Assembly (NCBI RefSeq): GCF_006175985.1
Contig: NZ_SRSH01000008.1
Span: forward strand, 1 to 64,000
From: Methylotetracoccus oryzae
Lineage (GTDB): Bacteria > Pseudomonadota > Gammaproteobacteria > Methylococcales > Methylococcaceae
Reading direction: 5' to 3'
DNA length: 64,000 bases
Shown here one piece after another: positions 38,592 through 46,672 of this stretch. A model generated the notes under the pieces. The model did not search any database, was not told the origin of the DNA, and saw nothing but the letters and a program-made list of their open reading frames with translations. The first letter of the stretch is position 1. Every line of letters starts with the position of its first letter. Both the position numbers and the translations under genes were made by a program.

Positions 38592-39197
38592 TTGGGCCTG
38601 CTGCGGATCGGTTTGACGGGGGGTATCGGCAGCGGCAAGTCGACCGTCGCCCGCGCGTTTGCCGCGCGCGGCGTACCCGTGCTCGATGCGGACGAAATCG
38701 CCCGCGAACTGGTGCAGCCGGGGATGCCGGCGATCGGTTCCATCGTGGCGGCCTTCGGTTCGGAGTTGCTGCGGGGCGGGCAACTCGACCGGGCCGCGCT
38801 GCGCGAGGTGGTTTTTCACGACGACCGCAAGCGGCTCCAGTTGGAAGGCATCCTGCACCCTCTGGTCTATCGCGAGCTGGCGCTTCGGGCAGCGCAGCTG
38901 TCCGAGCCCTATGGGATTCTTTGTATTCCGCTGTTGCTCGAGACGGGCCGCCGCGATTTCGTGGACCGCTTGCTGGTGGTGGATTGTCCGGTGGCGCTGC
39001 AGATCGAACGGGTCATGCGCCGTGACGGCAGTTCGGAGGATACGATCAGGCGCATCATCGCGCGTCAGGCCAGTCGCGAGGAGCGGGTCGCGGCGGCGGA
39101 TGATGTCATCCTCAACGACGGGGAGCCGGCAGCGGTGGAATGCAGTGTCGAGCGCCTGGATGCGGTTTACCGGCTGTGGGCACGGCGCGCGCGGTGA
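38592..39197 (+). CDS. coaE: Dephospho-CoA kinase
   Basis: P-loop kinase of 201 residues that makes the last step of CoA synthesis. Walker A GLTGGIGSGKSTVA is at the N-terminus, followed by DADEIARELVQPG, VYRELALRAAQ and a LID-like VMRRDGSSEDTIRRIIARQ. The start is TTG at 38592 with GAGG upstream. It follows pilD at ten bases, the usual pilD-coaE linkage. Confidence 0.95.
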   Translation: MGLLRIGLTGGIGSGKSTVARAFAARGVPVLDADEIARELVQPGMPAIGSIVAAFGSELLRGGQLDRAALREVVFHDDRKRLQLEGILHPLVYRELALRAAQLSEPYGILCIPLLLETGRRDFVDRLLVVDCPVALQIERVMRRDGSSEDTIRRIIARQASREERVAAADDVILNDGEPAAVECSVERLDAVYRLWARRAR

Positions 39198-39274
39198 CCG
39201 TGTCCGCGCTGCTGTTGGGCGAGGCCTACGGCTATTGACTAAATGTCGCCATCCGTCACAATTCCCCGGCACAC

Positions 39275-40096
39275 TTGCTCTCCGCTTCGCCGCAGCGACC
39301 CCCGTACCACCCACTTTCCGATAGCCCCTTGAGCGACAGCATTCTCTACGAGTTCCCGCTGAATGAGCGGATACGCGTCTTCATGCGTCTTGAACGCCTG
39401 TTCCAGGAGATCGACTACTTCAACCGTGGTGCGGCGGCGCAGGACTCGCGCGTCGTGGTCGGGCGTCTGATCGAAGTGTTGACCATCTTTTCGCGCTTCG
39501 ACCTGCGTTCGGAATTGCTGAAGGAGATCGACCGGCACAATCAGGTGCTCGGCAAGCTGCTCGACAATCCGCATGTCGATCAGCCGAAGGTCAGGAACAT
39601 TCTGTCCGCGCTGGAGGAAATCGGCAGTCAGCTCTACCGCAATACCGGCAAGTTGGGACAGTCGCTGATGGAGGCCGATCTGTTCAAGGGCATCGCCCAG
39701 CGGACTTCGATCGCGGGCGGTACCTGTTCGTTCGATCTGCCATTGTTTCACTACTGGCTGGAACAGGACGGCGCGACGCGCAAGGCAGATCTGGCCTTGT
39801 GGCTGGAGCCGTTCGCGAGCATTCGGTCCGCCATCCAGTTATTGATGGGTTTTCTTCGTTCCAGCGCGACTGCGACGACGGAAACAGCGGATGGCGGGTT
39901 CTTCCAGAAGACCTTGGACCACAATCTGCCGTTTCAACTGCTGCGCGTGGCGGTCGATCGCCGCTATCCGTGTTTTGCCGAGATCAGTGGCGGCAAGCAC
40001 CGCTTCACGATCCGTTTCATGACCCAGGTCGACAGCGATCGCCCGACACCCTTCAAGGAAGACGTGGATTTCCGGCTGACCTGCTGCGTGTTATGA
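39275..40096 (+). CDS. zapD: Cell division protein ZapD
   Basis: ZapD (YacF) cross-links FtsZ filaments at the division ring. The 273-residue frame opens at TTG 39275; TTG at 39329 (LSDSILYEFPLNERIRVF) gives 255 residues, nearer to the 247 of E. coli, and is the likelier start. Family segments: YEFPLNERIRVFMRLERLFQ, NPHVDQPKVRNILSALEEIG, YWLEQDGATRKADL. No ATG is available, and neither TTG has a clear ribosome site. In E. coli yacG follows; here a TusA-like gene does. Confidence 0.92.
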   Translation: MLSASPQRPPYHPLSDSPLSDSILYEFPLNERIRVFMRLERLFQEIDYFNRGAAAQDSRVVVGRLIEVLTIFSRFDLRSELLKEIDRHNQVLGKLLDNPHVDQPKVRNILSALEEIGSQLYRNTGKLGQSLMEADLFKGIAQRTSIAGGTCSFDLPLFHYWLEQDGATRKADLALWLEPFASIRSAIQLLMGFLRSSATATTETADGGFFQKTLDHNLPFQLLRVAVDRRYPCFAEISGGKHRFTIRFMTQVDSDRPTPFKEDVDFRLTCCVL

Positions 40097-40182
40097 CGCC
40101 GTTGCGACTGCTCGCCGCCGACGCGTTGCGCCTCGACGCGTGTCCCCGCCCCACCGGTGCCGAGTGGATCCATGGGGCTTGA
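40093..40182 (+). CDS. Possible 29-residue coupled ORF between zapD and the TusA-like gene
   Basis: An ATG at 40093 overlaps the zapD stop (ATGA) and its TGA at 40180-40182 overlaps the likely start of the next gene, so ribosomes could pass through without a gap. The peptide (MTPLRLLAADALRLDACP...) has no recognisable domain. It may be a coupling device or chance. It is not yacG, which would show two CxxC-type zinc pairs. Confidence 0.2.
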   Translation: MTPLRLLAADALRLDACPRPTGAEWIHGA

Positions 40183-40429
40183 AGAGCGCTCCGCAGCGAT
40201 GGTTCAGGTCCATTGCGAACTGGATACGAGCGGTCTGATGTGCCCGCTGCCGTTGTTGCGTCTGAAGAAGGCACTGGTCGCCATGGAGTCGGGGCAGGTG
40301 GTCAGGGTCAGGGCGACCGATCCGGCTTCCGTGCTCGACTTCGGCGTATTCCTGGAGCAGACCGGGCACACGCTACTCGATCGCCGGGAAGAATCCGGAA
40401 CCCTATCCTATCTGATCCGCAAAGCCTGA
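40172..40429 (+). CDS. TusA-family sulfurtransferase-like protein
   Basis: A SirA/TusA-fold protein of about 85 residues. It carries the signature CPLP in LDTSGLMCPLPLLRLKKAL with the reactive cysteine, followed by VVRVRATDPASVLDFGVF. Such proteins relay persulfide sulfur for tRNA thiolation, molybdenum cofactor synthesis or sulfur oxidation; which applies cannot be told. Start options are GTG 40157, ATG 40172 (GAGTGGA upstream) and ATG 40199 (76 residues, the most typical length). Convergent with the HAD phosphatase gene. Confidence 0.85.
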   Translation: MGLEERSAAMVQVHCELDTSGLMCPLPLLRLKKALVAMESGQVVRVRATDPASVLDFGVFLEQTGHTLLDRREESGTLSYLIRKA

Positions 40430-40462
40430 CGGCCGGCTCCCGCCCGGGCGGTCCGGCGTCGC

Positions 40463-41116
40463 TCAGCGGAGGCTGATCACCGGCCAGCCGCGCTCGTTCG
40501 CCAAGGCCAGCAGGTGCTCGTCCGGGTCCACGGCCACCGGGTTGTCGACCAGCGCCAGCAGCGGCTCGTCGTTGTGTGAATCGCTGTAGAACCAGCTTCC
40601 GGTTAGGTCCTGGTCGAATTCCTCGAGCCAGGCCCGCAGCCGTGTCACTTTGCCGTCGCGGAAGCAGGGCGTGCCGACGAAGCGGCCCGTGTAACGGCCT
40701 TCGAGGAACTCGGGCGTCGTCGCGATGAGATGGTCGATACCGTACAGTTCGACGATGGGCTCGGTGACGAAGCGGTTGGTGGCGGTGATGACGACCAGCA
40801 GGTCGCCCTGTTCCCGGTGCCTAGCGATGATTCGGTGGGCCTCGGGCAACAGGATGGGCCGTATCTTCTGCTCGACGAACTCGCGGCGCCAGCTGCGCAG
40901 CGCATCCGGATCGTTCTCGGCCAACGGTCGCAGGGCGAATCCCAGGAACGCTTCGATATCGAGCCGTCCCGCCTGATAGTCCAGATAGAACTGGAGATTC
41001 GCCTCTTCGTAGGCATCGCGGTCGACGACACCCTGTTCAACGAGGTACTGACCCCAGAGGTAATCGCTATCGCCGGCCAGCAGGGTATTGTCAAGGTCGA
41101 ATATTGCGAGGCTCAC
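40463..41116 (-). CDS. HAD-superfamily phosphatase (subclass IB, SerB-like)
   Basis: A 217-residue phosphatase. Motif I IFDLDNTLLAGD at residues 5-16 holds the nucleophile and acid/base aspartates; motif II is VVITATNRF; motif III and IV are in KVTRLRAWL and YSDSHNDEPLLALV. A helical cap (about 17-85) is of type C1. Proteins of this kind lie beside rppH in Pseudomonas and relatives, in the same divergent arrangement as here. The substrate is not known from sequence; phosphoserine or histidinol phosphate are family options. Confidence 0.87.
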   Translation of the reverse strand: MSLAIFDLDNTLLAGDSDYLWGQYLVEQGVVDRDAYEEANLQFYLDYQAGRLDIEAFLGFALRPLAENDPDALRSWRREFVEQKIRPILLPEAHRIIARHREQGDLLVVITATNRFVTEPIVELYGIDHLIATTPEFLEGRYTGRFVGTPCFRDGKVTRLRAWLEEFDQDLTGSWFYSDSHNDEPLLALVDNPVAVDPDEHLLALANERGWPVISLR

Positions 41117-41243
41117 GCGATTCCTATAGAGTCATGGGTTTATGCAACAGCGCATTTTTGCTGACGGATCTGTCGCGATGCATCGGCCATCAGCAGTCGA
41201 TTGCAATGTTCGCGACGGGATTCGCCGGAACGACAGTGTTCAG

Positions 41244-41846
41244 ATGAAGCGAAGTCAAGCCTCGCGGGGCAAATTCTACCAGCACGAGCGGCGCCTGACC
41301 TTGGGTGAGGACATCATCGATGGCGAAGGCTACCGCCTCAGCATCGGTATCGTGCTGTGCAACGGCGACCGGCGCGTGTTTTGGGCGCGGCGCGCCGGGA
41401 TGCGGTCGTGGCAGTTTCCGCAGGGGGGGATAAAGCGGGACGAGGAGCCCGAGTTCGCGATGTTTCGCGAACTCTACGAAGAGGTGGGACTGCGCAACGA
41501 GGACGTGGAAATCATCGGTCGGACCGATTCCTGGCTGCGTTACCAACTACCGGAACGTTACGTGCGAAGGCACTCGACGCCGCTCTGCATCGGGCAGAAG
41601 CAGATCTGGTACGTCCTGGGTCTGCGTTCACCCGACTCGTCGATACGACTCGACTGTTCGGAGCGTCCCGAGTTCGACGATTGGCGATGGGTGGACTACT
41701 GGTTTCCGATCAACGATGTGGTCTATTTCAAGCGCGAGATCTATCGCCAGGCGCTAACGGAACTCGGTGGTTTCCTGTTGTCGGCAAGCGGCCCCCGCAT
41801 CGATGCGTCCGGGTTCCTGCTGCACGGTCGTCCGGCCGAACAGTAG
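41244..41846 (+). CDS. rppH: RNA pyrophosphohydrolase RppH (Nudix)
   Basis: Nudix hydrolase that converts 5'-triphosphate RNA ends to monophosphate, starting decay. The Nudix box is GGIKRDEEPEFAMFRELYEEVGL; further RppH segments are WLRYQLPERYVRR, PLCIGQKQIWYVL and FDDWRWVDYWFPINDVVYFKREIYR. Typical RppH starts M-I-D-x-x-G-[FY]-R; here the matching stretch reads IIDGEGYR with codon ATC where ATG is expected, directly after GGTGAGG. The annotated ATG at 41244 adds a basic 23-residue lead; TTG at 41301 is another option. Confidence 0.9.
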   Translation: MKRSQASRGKFYQHERRLTLGEDIIDGEGYRLSIGIVLCNGDRRVFWARRAGMRSWQFPQGGIKRDEEPEFAMFRELYEEVGLRNEDVEIIGRTDSWLRYQLPERYVRRHSTPLCIGQKQIWYVLGLRSPDSSIRLDCSERPEFDDWRWVDYWFPINDVVYFKREIYRQALTELGGFLLSASGPRIDASGFLLHGRPAEQ

Positions 41847-41911
41847 CCAGTGTCTCTGCCGTGGAGGCTTGCGCGGCGAGAGAGTTCCGCCCGTCGGCCT
41901 ATGACAGCCTG

Positions 41912-42217
41912 ATGTTCAATCGATCGGACAATGCCCGTGGCAATCGCCTGGAGCACTGGGCGCGCCTGAGAATGCTGGGACGTAGCCGCTTCATCTGGTC
42001 TTACGGCGTGCTGCGCTGGGGTGGCTTCATGTGCTGCTTCTCGCTGGCGGTATTCCACTACCGGCAGTTCGGGAGTCCCTGGAGCCTCGAGGGTAACGCG
42101 ACCTTCCGCTTGATACTGGCGGCCATCGTCTGGGCTTACGTAGGCTATCTCTACGGCCGTTCCGTCTGGAACCGCAACGAACGTGATTATGCCGCCCGTC
42201 GCGCCACGATCCGCTAG
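41912..42217 (+). CDS. Small membrane protein, unknown
   Basis: A 101-residue protein with a basic N-terminus (MFNRSDNARGNRLEHWARL) and two predicted membrane helices (VLRWGGFMCCFSLAVFHY and LILAAIVWAYVGYLYGRSVW). It ends within the start of the retropepsin gene (29-base overlap), suggesting joint translation. The frame is open far upstream but only as a shadow of rppH. Family not recognised. Confidence 0.55.
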   Translation: MFNRSDNARGNRLEHWARLRMLGRSRFIWSYGVLRWGGFMCCFSLAVFHYRQFGSPWSLEGNATFRLILAAIVWAYVGYLYGRSVWNRNERDYAARRATIR

Positions 42218-42917
42218 CGGTCGTCCGCGGCGTCGCTACCGACTGCTGCTGGCCGTCGCATGGTGCCTGATGGCCGCAGTGCCGGCGCCGGCGACCGAAC
42301 TCGGCGCCGTCCTCGAAGCGCTTTCACGACGCCATCAGTTCGCCGTCCAGGGGCTGGAAAACCTCTCGCCGGGCGATGCCGTTGACGGACTGCCCACGGG
42401 AGACCTGTCCGGCCAGATTCGCCAGTTGCTGCAGAGGTACAACTATCTGGTGGTCTCGGCGGAAGCCCATCGGATCGAGAAGGTGGTAATCATCGGTGCG
42501 AAGCCGGAAGCTCCGGCGGCGGAGTCCGCACCCGCCGTCACGCTGCGGCGCGACGGCGTCCATCATCGGGTCGATGCGTCCCTGACGGGGCCTAACGGCC
42601 GGGTGATCGACACGACCTTGATCATCGACACCGGCGCCAGCAATCTCGTGTTGCCGTCGTCGATGATCGAGGCGCTGGGGTTCCGGGCGCAGGATCTGGC
42701 CGACGCCCGCTCGCAGACGGCGAGCGGTTCCGTGCCCGTGAAGCTGGCGACGCTGCCCGCGGTGGCGGTTGGTGCCAAGCTCGCACAGGATGTGGCGGTT
42801 TCCTTCGTCGAGGACAGCCGACTCGGCGATCTTCGTCTGTTGGGCATGAGTTTTCTGAGTCGGTTCACGGTGACGATCGACGACCGAAACCGGCGTTTGA
42901 TCCTGGTCGACCGGTGA
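42189..42917 (+). CDS. Secreted retropepsin-like aspartic protease with STN-like N-terminal domain
   Basis: A 242-residue exported protein. A signal peptide covers about residues 18-36 (LLLAVAWCLMAAVPAPATE). Residues 38-105 (GAVLEALSRRHQFAVQGL to IEKVVIIG) look like an STN (secretin/TonB short) domain. The C-terminal half is a single-lobe retropepsin: IIDTGASNLVLPSSMIEALG with the catalytic D-T-G-A at about 147-150 and a closing RLLGMSFLSRFTVTID. Such clan AA enzymes act as dimers. The GTG at 42183 is an alternative start. Substrate unknown; the STN combination is unusual and rests on pattern reading. Confidence 0.75.
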   Translation: MPPVAPRSASGRPRRRYRLLLAVAWCLMAAVPAPATELGAVLEALSRRHQFAVQGLENLSPGDAVDGLPTGDLSGQIRQLLQRYNYLVVSAEAHRIEKVVIIGAKPEAPAAESAPAVTLRRDGVHHRVDASLTGPNGRVIDTTLIIDTGASNLVLPSSMIEALGFRAQDLADARSQTASGSVPVKLATLPAVAVGAKLAQDVAVSFVEDSRLGDLRLLGMSFLSRFTVTIDDRNRRLILVDR

Positions 42918-43035
42918 TGCACGCGATGCAAGTTATGCTCGGCGTCGTCTCAACGCGGGACATGCGGCAGCGCGTGGGCTGTGCGCCCGCCGTCCCGCCT
43001 GCTTCTGCCGCCACCGAGTCGGCATCTGTGCCGGC

Positions 43036-44013
43036 ATGTCAAAAAAAGGGTTTGTGACGGCGAAACCGATGTTCGATTCCCCCGCCCGCATCCTGGTCGT
43101 CGATGACGACATCACCAATATCAAGATCCTGAGCGGGCTGCTGAAGACGGAGGGCGAGATACGGCACGCCATCGACGGATCTCAGGGCCTGTCGATCGTG
43201 CGCGAGTGGGGGCCGGATCTGGTCTTGCTGGATATGGAAATGCCGGGCATGAACGGCTTCGAAGTGTGCTCGGCACTGCGAGATCGCGGCGAGGATGCGC
43301 CGGCCGTGCCACCGGCCGTGATTTTCGTGACGGCCCACAGCGGCGCGGAGACCGAGGTTGCCGCGCTCCGGGCGGGAGCCGTCGACTTCATTTCCAAACC
43401 CTTTCAGCCCGAGATCGTCCTGGCCAGGGTATCGGCGCACCTGACCATCAAGCGCCAGGCGGACCTGCTGCGACGCCTGGCGGCGATCGATCCGCTGACC
43501 GGTCTGGCAAACCGTCGGGCCTTCGATCAGCATCTCGAGGAAGAATGGCGCCGTGCGTGCCGCACCGGCGACACGCTGGCGCTGATCATGGCCGATGTCG
43601 ACCACTTCAAGCGCTTTAACGACCGTTACGGTCACCCAGCCGGCGATCAATGCCTGCGTTCGGTTGGCGCGGTGCTGCTGCTCAACAGCCGCCGCCCCGG
43701 TGATCTTGTCGCGCGCTACGGAGGCGAGGAATTCGCGGTCATCCTGCCCGGGCTGTCGATGCCGCAGGCCACCTGCCATGCCGAGCGTCTGTGCGAGGCG
43801 GTGCGAGGGCTGGATGCCGCGGCGATCACCGCCGACACCGCCACTCGCGTGACGCTCAGCCTGGGTGTCGCGGTGCGCCATTGCGATCCCAGCCTGCCCC
43901 CCCACGACTTGGTGGCCATGGCAGACAGAGCGCTTTACCGGGCCAAAGAAGCCGGCAGGGACGGGTTCCAGTTGGCCGAGGAGTCGCTCTTGCCGGGTGG
44001 CCATCGCGGCTAG
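43036..44013 (+). CDS. PleD-like response regulator with GGDEF diguanylate cyclase domain
   Basis: A 325-residue cytoplasmic protein. An N-terminal receiver domain has the acidic pocket VVDDD (about 21-25), phosphoacceptor D66 (LVLLDMEMPG) and K121 (FISKPF). The GGDEF domain starts IDPLTGLANRRAF, with DVDHFKRFND and active-site GGEEF at 229-233. An RPGD inhibitory site (220-223) is correctly placed five residues before it, so product inhibition by cyclic-di-GMP is likely. No partner kinase is adjacent. Confidence 0.94.
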   Translation: MSKKGFVTAKPMFDSPARILVVDDDITNIKILSGLLKTEGEIRHAIDGSQGLSIVREWGPDLVLLDMEMPGMNGFEVCSALRDRGEDAPAVPPAVIFVTAHSGAETEVAALRAGAVDFISKPFQPEIVLARVSAHLTIKRQADLLRRLAAIDPLTGLANRRAFDQHLEEEWRRACRTGDTLALIMADVDHFKRFNDRYGHPAGDQCLRSVGAVLLLNSRRPGDLVARYGGEEFAVILPGLSMPQATCHAERLCEAVRGLDAAAITADTATRVTLSLGVAVRHCDPSLPPHDLVAMADRALYRAKEAGRDGFQLAEESLLPGGHRG

Positions 44014-44118
44014 AGTCGATGCAGAGTGTCCTGATCGGCCGGACTGCGCGGACACCGATGCTGCACGGGCACGTTCTCGCCGTTCGATCATCCCTTTTCA
44101 CAGCAAGTCGGAAGCTCC

Positions 44119-44814
44119 ATGCAAACCAGTCAAACCCTTCGTTGGCACCTTTATCCTGACACGGCGGAACTGGTCGATCGTGCGGTCAGTGCGATCCACC
44201 GGATGGCAGAGCACGCCATTCTCGCGCGCGGTGAGTTCAGCATCGTACTGGCCGGCGGCACCACCCCCAAGGCGCTTTACCAACGGCTCGTGCCCCTCTT
44301 CACCGACTGGAGCCGATGGTCCGTCTATTTCGGTGACGAGCGTTGCCTGCCAGTCGATGATCCCGAGCGGAATAGCCGTATGGCCAGGGATGCGTGGCTG
44401 GCGCACGTACCCTTGCGTCCCGAACGGATCTACCCGATCCCGGCGGAACTCGGGCCGGATCTGGGTGCCCGTGCCTACGACGACGTATTGAAGCATGTGG
44501 GTTCATTCGACCTGGTACTGCTCGGGCTGGGTGAGGACGGTCATACCGCGAGCCTGTTTCCCGGCCAGAACTGGGGGCAGCGGATGGACGACCCGATGGC
44601 ACTGGCGGTTCGCGGAGCGCCGAAGCCGCCACCGGAGCGCGTTTCGGTCAGCGCCAACCGCCTGTCGCATGCACGCGAGGTCATGGTCCTGGTCAATGGC
44701 GCGGGCAAGGCTGATGCGGTCGCGGCATGGCGTGCCGGAGAGCGGTTGCCCATCGCGGCCATCGTTCCCGACGCCGGCGTCGATGTGCTGATCACAACGG
44801 ATGCCTGGGGCTGA
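44119..44814 (+). CDS. pgl: 6-phosphogluconolactonase
   Basis: DevB-type lactonase of 231 residues that hydrolyses 6-phosphogluconolactone in the pentose phosphate and Entner-Doudoroff routes. Family patterns: IVLAGGTTPKALYQRL, WSVYFGDERCLPVDDPERNSRMA, FDLVLLGLGEDGHTASLFPG. It stands alone; zwf and edd/eda are not in the window. Convergent with the lipid operon, 32 bases apart. Confidence 0.93.
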   Translation: MQTSQTLRWHLYPDTAELVDRAVSAIHRMAEHAILARGEFSIVLAGGTTPKALYQRLVPLFTDWSRWSVYFGDERCLPVDDPERNSRMARDAWLAHVPLRPERIYPIPAELGPDLGARAYDDVLKHVGSFDLVLLGLGEDGHTASLFPGQNWGQRMDDPMALAVRGAPKPPPERVSVSANRLSHAREVMVLVNGAGKADAVAAWRAGERLPIAAIVPDAGVDVLITTDAWG

Positions 44815-44846
44815 AGCGAGCCGTCGTCCCAGCCGCGCGGCAGGAG

Positions 44847-45905
44847 TCAGTGCTCCTTCGACGGGCGCGCGAAGCGGTAATGGGAGACTCCCCATTCCTC
44901 GCCGTTGCGGTAGCCGAACAGTTCGGAGCAGGCGATGAAGAAGATTCGCCAGCGCTGCCACCACCGCTTCGCGTCCGTACCGTAAACGGCCCGGAAGACC
45001 GGCAGAATTCGATTGCGGTGTTCTTCGTGCTGCTGTCGCCAGGCTTCCAGCGTGCGCCGGTAGTGCTGCCCGTTGAGCCGCCACTCGCCTTGGAGCGTCA
45101 GGTGCGGCGCCGCCAGGGTCGGCAGCAGCGCATGTGAAGGCATCGTGCCGCCGGTGAAGAAGTAGCGCCCCATCCAGTCATCCGTGCTTTCCGCGCCAAA
45201 CCGATAGGCCCAGTCGCGGTGGGCGAAGACGTGCACGAACAGCTTCCCTGTGGGCCGCAGCCACCCCGCGACCCGCTGCAGCAAGAGCCGGTAGTTGCGG
45301 GCATGCTCGAACATCTCGACCGAGACGATCCGATCGAATGCGCGGTCGCAGTCGAAATCGTTGATGTCCGCGGTGATGCACTCGATGTTGGACAGACCCA
45401 GGCCGGCGGCTCGAGCGCCGATCCAGCGCCGCTGCGAGTCGGAGTTCGACATCGCGACGATGCGCGCCTCGGGGTACTGCCGCGCTATCCACAGCGTCAG
45501 GGAGCCCCATCCGCACCCCAGTTCGAGCACGTCCATGCCATTCTCGATGGCGGCGTGGTCGCAGCTCAGCTTCAGCATGGCGCTTTCCGCGGCGGCCAGC
45601 CCGCCGACGCCTTCGGGCCAAAAGCCGGAACTGTATTTGAGATGCGGGCCGAGGACGTGTTCGAAGAAGGTCGCCGGCACCTCGTAATGCTGGGCATTGG
45701 CCGCTTCCGTATGTACCGCGATGGGCCCGCTCGTCAAGGCCTCGAGCAGTCGCTGCTGCCCGTCGGTGCCTTCTCGGGCGAGTTCAGCGAGACGCTGACG
45801 GAGCAGACGACGTATCCCCGCGCGGATCGCGGTTTCAGGGAGCAACCCACGTTCCATCAGTTCGATGGCGAAAGCCGTCAGCGCGGTCTGGAACTCGGAA
45901 ACCAT
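44847..45905 (-). CDS. CFA-synthase-like SAM methyltransferase lacking the family cysteine
   Basis: A 352-residue methyltransferase of the cyclopropane-fatty-acid synthase superfamily, last gene of the lipid operon. Motif I is VLELGCGWGSLTLW; further segments are NSDSQRRWI, FDRIVSVEMFEHARNY with the conserved glutamate, and a C-terminal RRTLEAW. Where true CFA synthases read YSCAYW, this reads YSSGFW at 91-96, so the cysteine is replaced. This suggests a divergent reaction such as methylation of an unsaturated chain or another acceptor. It could correspond to a UfaM-like step, but that link is inferred. Confidence 0.82.
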   Translation of the reverse strand: MVSEFQTALTAFAIELMERGLLPETAIRAGIRRLLRQRLAELAREGTDGQQRLLEALTSGPIAVHTEAANAQHYEVPATFFEHVLGPHLKYSSGFWPEGVGGLAAAESAMLKLSCDHAAIENGMDVLELGCGWGSLTLWIARQYPEARIVAMSNSDSQRRWIGARAAGLGLSNIECITADINDFDCDRAFDRIVSVEMFEHARNYRLLLQRVAGWLRPTGKLFVHVFAHRDWAYRFGAESTDDWMGRYFFTGGTMPSHALLPTLAAPHLTLQGEWRLNGQHYRRTLEAWRQQHEEHRNRILPVFRAVYGTDAKRWWQRWRIFFIACSELFGYRNGEEWGVSHYRFARPSKEH

Positions 45906-46672
45906 GGGAAGAACGCGTTGGTGGTTGCCTGATAATGGCGGTAGTCATCGCCGCGTTTGAGCACGGCCTGACGCTCGGCGTGGGGGATCCCTGTCCCGTG
46001 GAGCAGGGTCAGCAGCATCAGCGCCTGGGTGGCGAGCGGTACCCACCAAGCAGCGGTGCCCAGTCCCAGCGGTACGTAGCTGCACCAGTGCAGCCACTCG
46101 AAAAAGTAGTTCGGATGGCGGGAATACCGCCACAATCCCGCGCGGCAGGTCAGCCCTGCCTTCGCGGGCTGGCCGCGCCACGCGGCGAGTTGACGGTCCG
46201 CGATGGTTTCCCCGGTCACGGCGATGACCCAGACCGCCATCGCCGGCAGCCACTGCCCCGGCTGCAAGCTTCCGGGCTGGTTGGCCAGCGCGAAAAACGG
46301 TAGAGAAAAGAGCACGGCGGCCAGCGACTGAAACTGGTAGAAGACGAAGAACTTCGCCTGGGTCCGTTCGGACCAGTGGGCGCGCAGATAGCGGTATCGA
46401 CTGTCTTCCACGGCATGGCCGGAACGTTGGTGAATGTGCCGGGCGAGCCGCATCGCCCACAATGCGGGCAGCACACCGACCAGCGCCCGCATCGGCACGG
46501 AAGCAGTGCCCAGCAGCGCATACATCGCCGCGAGCGTGCCGATCGCGATTGCCCAGCCGACGTCCACTGCGTTGGCATTGGCCGTGCGGCGCTGGTGCCA
46601 CCACAGCGCGGTGAAGCCCAGTGAGCATACCAGCCAGGCGGCAGCAAGCTGGCTATAGGGCAAGTCCGTCAC
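45878..46672 (-). CDS. DUF1295-family membrane protein (steroid reductase-like)
   Basis: A 264-residue polytopic protein of the DUF1295 family, related in fold to isoprenylcysteine methyltransferases and 5-alpha-reductases. The signature GLWRYSRHPNYFFEWLHWCSYV is present, with the usual YSRHPNYFxE core. The start is GTG at 46672, forming GTGA with the upstream CFA-synthase stop. The 3' end overlaps the next gene by 28 bases. It probably acts on lipid double bonds or methyl groups with the methyltransferases of this operon. Confidence 0.85.
   Translation of the reverse strand: MTDLPYSQLAAAWLVCSLGFTALWWHQRRTANANAVDVGWAIAIGTLAAMYALLGTASVPMRALVGVLPALWAMRLARHIHQRSGHAVEDSRYRYLRAHWSERTQAKFFVFYQFQSLAAVLFSLPFFALANQPGSLQPGQWLPAMAVWVIAVTGETIADRQLAAWRGQPAKAGLTCRAGLWRYSRHPNYFFEWLHWCSYVPLGLGTAAWWVPLATQALMLLTLLHGTGIPHAERQAVLKRGDDYRHYQATTNAFFPWFPSSRPR

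Noticed and set aside
40093-40182. yacG after zapD
   Set aside because: The short frame has one cysteine and no zinc-binding pairs.
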